Shown: piece by piece, positions 62,638 to 64,000 of the stretch
Layout: each line of letters begins with the position of its first letter
Numbering within the stretch: the first letter of the stretch is position 1
NCBI GenBank assembly: GCA_963821925.1
Contig: CAWGFO010000002.1
Span: 434,001 to 498,000 of the forward strand
Direction of reading: 5' to 3'
DNA from: JAOUEA01 sp963821925
GTDB taxonomy: Bacteria > Actinomycetota > UBA4738 > HRBIN12
DNA: 64,000 nucleotides
The notes under the pieces: generated by a model
Databases searched by the model: none
Told to the model about the DNA's origin: nothing
Seen by the model: the letters and a program-made list of their open reading frames with translations, nothing else
Program-made: the position numbers and the translations under genes

Positions 62638-62982
62638 ATGATCGGACCGCTGGACCACGTCTACTACTGGACGCGCGACATGGACGCCGCCGTCGCCTTC
62701 TACCGGGACGTCGTGGGGCTCTCGCTCGTGCGCCGCGACGGGAACGAGTGGGCGGAGTTCGAGGCCGGTCCGGTCCGGCTGGCGCTCCACGGGAGCGAGG
62801 CGGCCGTCGCGAGCGGGACGGCGGTGTTCCGCGTCGAGGACCTGGACCGGGCCCGGTGGACCCTCGAGGAGCGCGGCGCCACCTTCGACGAGTACGTGGG
62901 CGAGGTCGAGGGCCTGGCGCGGTTCGCGACGTTCCGCGACCCCGATGGCAATCCGGTCCAGATCATCGAATACCGGCGCTGA
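62638..62982 (+). CDS. VOC (glyoxalase/dioxygenase) family protein
   Basis: A 114-residue single VOC domain: LDHVYYWTRDMDAAVAFYRDVVGLSLVRR-type start with a metal His (H7), a middle strand RLALHGSE and the C-terminal FRDPDGNPVQIIEY with its Glu. Such proteins bind metals and act as lyases, isomerases, dioxygenases or resistance proteins. Leaderless promoter at 62626-62631. Substrate unknown. Confidence 0.85.
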   Translation: MIGPLDHVYYWTRDMDAAVAFYRDVVGLSLVRRDGNEWAEFEAGPVRLALHGSEAAVASGTAVFRVEDLDRARWTLEERGATFDEYVGEVEGLARFATFRDPDGNPVQIIEYRR

Positions 62983-63024
62983 GGTCGCGCCGCCCGGGCG
63001 GCCGGGGCGGGTGGTTCGGCCCCC

Positions 63025-63030
63025 TATGCT
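63025..63030 (+). promoter_or_regulatory. Leaderless -10 element of the terminal cyclase gene
   Basis: TATGCT, six bases, then GTG at 63037. Confidence 0.5.
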
Positions 63031-63036
63031 GGCCGG

Positions 63037-64000
63037 GTGACTCCCGACGTCTGCCCTCGCTGCGGTGAACCGCTGCCGCCCGGCGCCAGGTTCTGCCCCA
63101 ACTGCGGCGCCCCGGTGGCGGTGCCGCTCGCCTCGGAACGGCGCGTCGTGACCGTCGTCTTCGTCGACCTGGCGGGCTCGACGGAGCTCGCGGCCCGGCT
63201 CGACCCCGAGCGGTTCCGCGACGTCCTGGCGGCGTTCCACGGGATGGTCACCGACGCGATCACGGGGCTCGGCGGCCGTGCGGAAGGGTTCATCGGCGAC
63301 GCCGTGCTCGGGGTGTTCGGGATGCCGGCGCTCCACGACGACGACGCGTTGCGCGGGATCCGTGCGGCCCTCGACGTCCTCCAGCGGGCCGAACGGCTGG
63401 GCGCGCGGCTCGGGCTGCCGATGCCCGTCCGGGTGCGGATCGGCGTCAACACGGGCCAGGTGGCGATCGGCACCGCCACCGACCGCAACCTCGTGATCGG
63501 CGCCGAGGTGAACATCGGCGCGCGCCTGCAGCAGGCGGCCACGGAGGGCGAGATCCTCGCCGGCCGCACGACCCATCAGCTCACGGCCGACGGCGTCGAG
63601 TACGGCGAGGTGCGCATGGTGCCCGCGAAGGGCTTCGACGGCGACATGGAGGCGTGGCCGGTGGTCCGGATGACCGGCGGAACCGCACGAGCCTCGATCC
63701 CGATGGTCGATCGCCGCCGTGAGTTGGCGTTGCTCGAGGACGCGTTCGCGCGGGTCCAGGAGCATCAGCGTGCGCACCTCGTGACGCTCCTCGGCGAGCC
63801 GGGGATCGGCAAGAGCCGCGTGGTCGAGGCGTTCCTGGCGGACCTGCCCGACGGCGTCAAGGTCCTGAGTGGCCGCTCGAGCGCCTTCGAGGAGGAGGTT
63901 ACGTTCTGGCCGCTCGCCCAGATGGTGTATCGCGAGATCGACGAGGAGCGCGGCGCGCCCGAGGAGGAGGTGCTCGGGCGCCTCCGCGAGCGGGTCGGCG
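63037..64000 (+). CDS. Zinc-ribbon, class III nucleotidyl cyclase and AAA ATPase protein (runs off the window)
   Basis: The first 321 residues are visible. A single zinc ribbon (C6, C9, C20, C23) precedes a cyclase domain with D44 (VFVDLAGST), D88 (GDAVLGVFG), Asn159 and Arg163 (NIGAR), so metal and transition-state residues are all kept. A STAND-type ATPase starts with GEPGIGKS at 253-260. By analogy with the gene at 15605-19136, a TPR-like C-terminus probably follows outside the window. No stop is reached by 64000. It is more canonical at the cyclase site than the 15605-19136 protein. Confidence 0.85.
   Translation, partial: MTPDVCPRCGEPLPPGARFCPNCGAPVAVPLASERRVVTVVFVDLAGSTELAARLDPERFRDVLAAFHGMVTDAITGLGGRAEGFIGDAVLGVFGMPALHDDDALRGIRAALDVLQRAERLGARLGLPMPVRVRIGVNTGQVAIGTATDRNLVIGAEVNIGARLQQAATEGEILAGRTTHQLTADGVEYGEVRMVPAKGFDGDMEAWPVVRMTGGTARASIPMVDRRRELALLEDAFARVQEHQRAHLVTLLGEPGIGKSRVVEAFLADLPDGVKVLSGRSSAFEEEVTFWPLAQMVYREIDEERGAPEEEVLGRLRERVG

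Noticed and set aside
1..64000. tRNA or rRNA genes, CRISPR arrays, insertion sequences, phage genes
   Set aside because: I looked for conserved tRNA arms, repeat-spacer periodicity, transposase motifs and terminal repeats and found none that I could support.

Overview
The window is high-G+C bacterial chromosome, almost certainly from an actinobacterium and probably a little-studied or uncultured one. Three things point there: the gene order sucC-sucD-membrane protein-purN-purH-folD-metF, lineage-typical genes (GuaB3, F420-dependent NADP reductase, DUF222/HNH, DUF6325), and many promoters of the form TANNNT placed 6-9 nt before the start codon, which is the actinobacterial leaderless arrangement. 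I cannot place it below phylum. No tRNA, rRNA, CRISPR array, insertion sequence or phage gene was recognised.

Layout. 0.1-2.1 kb: a phosphodiesterase-like gene and APS kinase. 2.2-4.2 kb: aquaporin, a DUF1269 remnant, a SHOCT protein and a DUF6325 protein. 4.3-7.9 kb: a leftward operon of radical-SAM maturase, glutamate decarboxylase and YrhK-like membrane protein. 8.1-13.6 kb: a kinase-like/flippase-like membrane protein, an MFS transporter and trehalose synthase TreT. 13.7-20.8 kb: guaB3, TusA-like and DsrE-like sulfur-carrier proteins, a giant nucleotidyl cyclase-ATPase-TPR regulator, and guaA. 20.8-27.5 kb: sortase, secreted beta-propeller, UvrD/PcrA helicase, PPOX protein and a dimethylformamidase-like protein. 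27.5-32.3 kb: four overlapping leftward class III cyclase genes, one with a cupin and three with alpha/beta-hydrolase-fold sensors. 32.4-46.1 kb: the B12 subunit of methylmalonyl-CoA mutase, sucCD, purN, purH, folD, metF, citrate synthase, isocitrate dehydrogenase and malate dehydrogenase. 46.1-52.8 kb: small membrane proteins, DUF222/HNH, a second isocitrate dehydrogenase and sdhCDAB. 52.9-64 kb: O-methyltransferase, NiaR-type repressor, mutase large subunit, DUF4397 secreted protein, F420:NADP reductase, alpha/beta hydrolase, biotin-dependent carboxylase alpha subunit, birA, PH-like protein, potassium channel, VOC protein and a sixth cyclase running off the end.

Two themes connect the genes. 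The first is central metabolism. Most TCA-cycle enzymes are here, and propionyl/acetyl-CoA carboxylase (with BirA) plus split methylmalonyl-CoA mutase can feed succinyl-CoA to SucCD and Sdh. The second is cyclic-nucleotide signalling. There are six class III cyclase domains in 64 kb, two of them attached to hydrolase folds that have lost the nucleophilic serine and so look like ligand sensors, and there is a near-consensus CRP/GlxR operator at 48222-48237.

About 15 genes contain single-base frameshifts, mostly +1 insertions, that can be reconciled with intact family proteins. They cluster at 0-32 kb and 46-49 kb. I read them as probable consensus errors and annotate the whole genes, while noting that real decay is not excluded.
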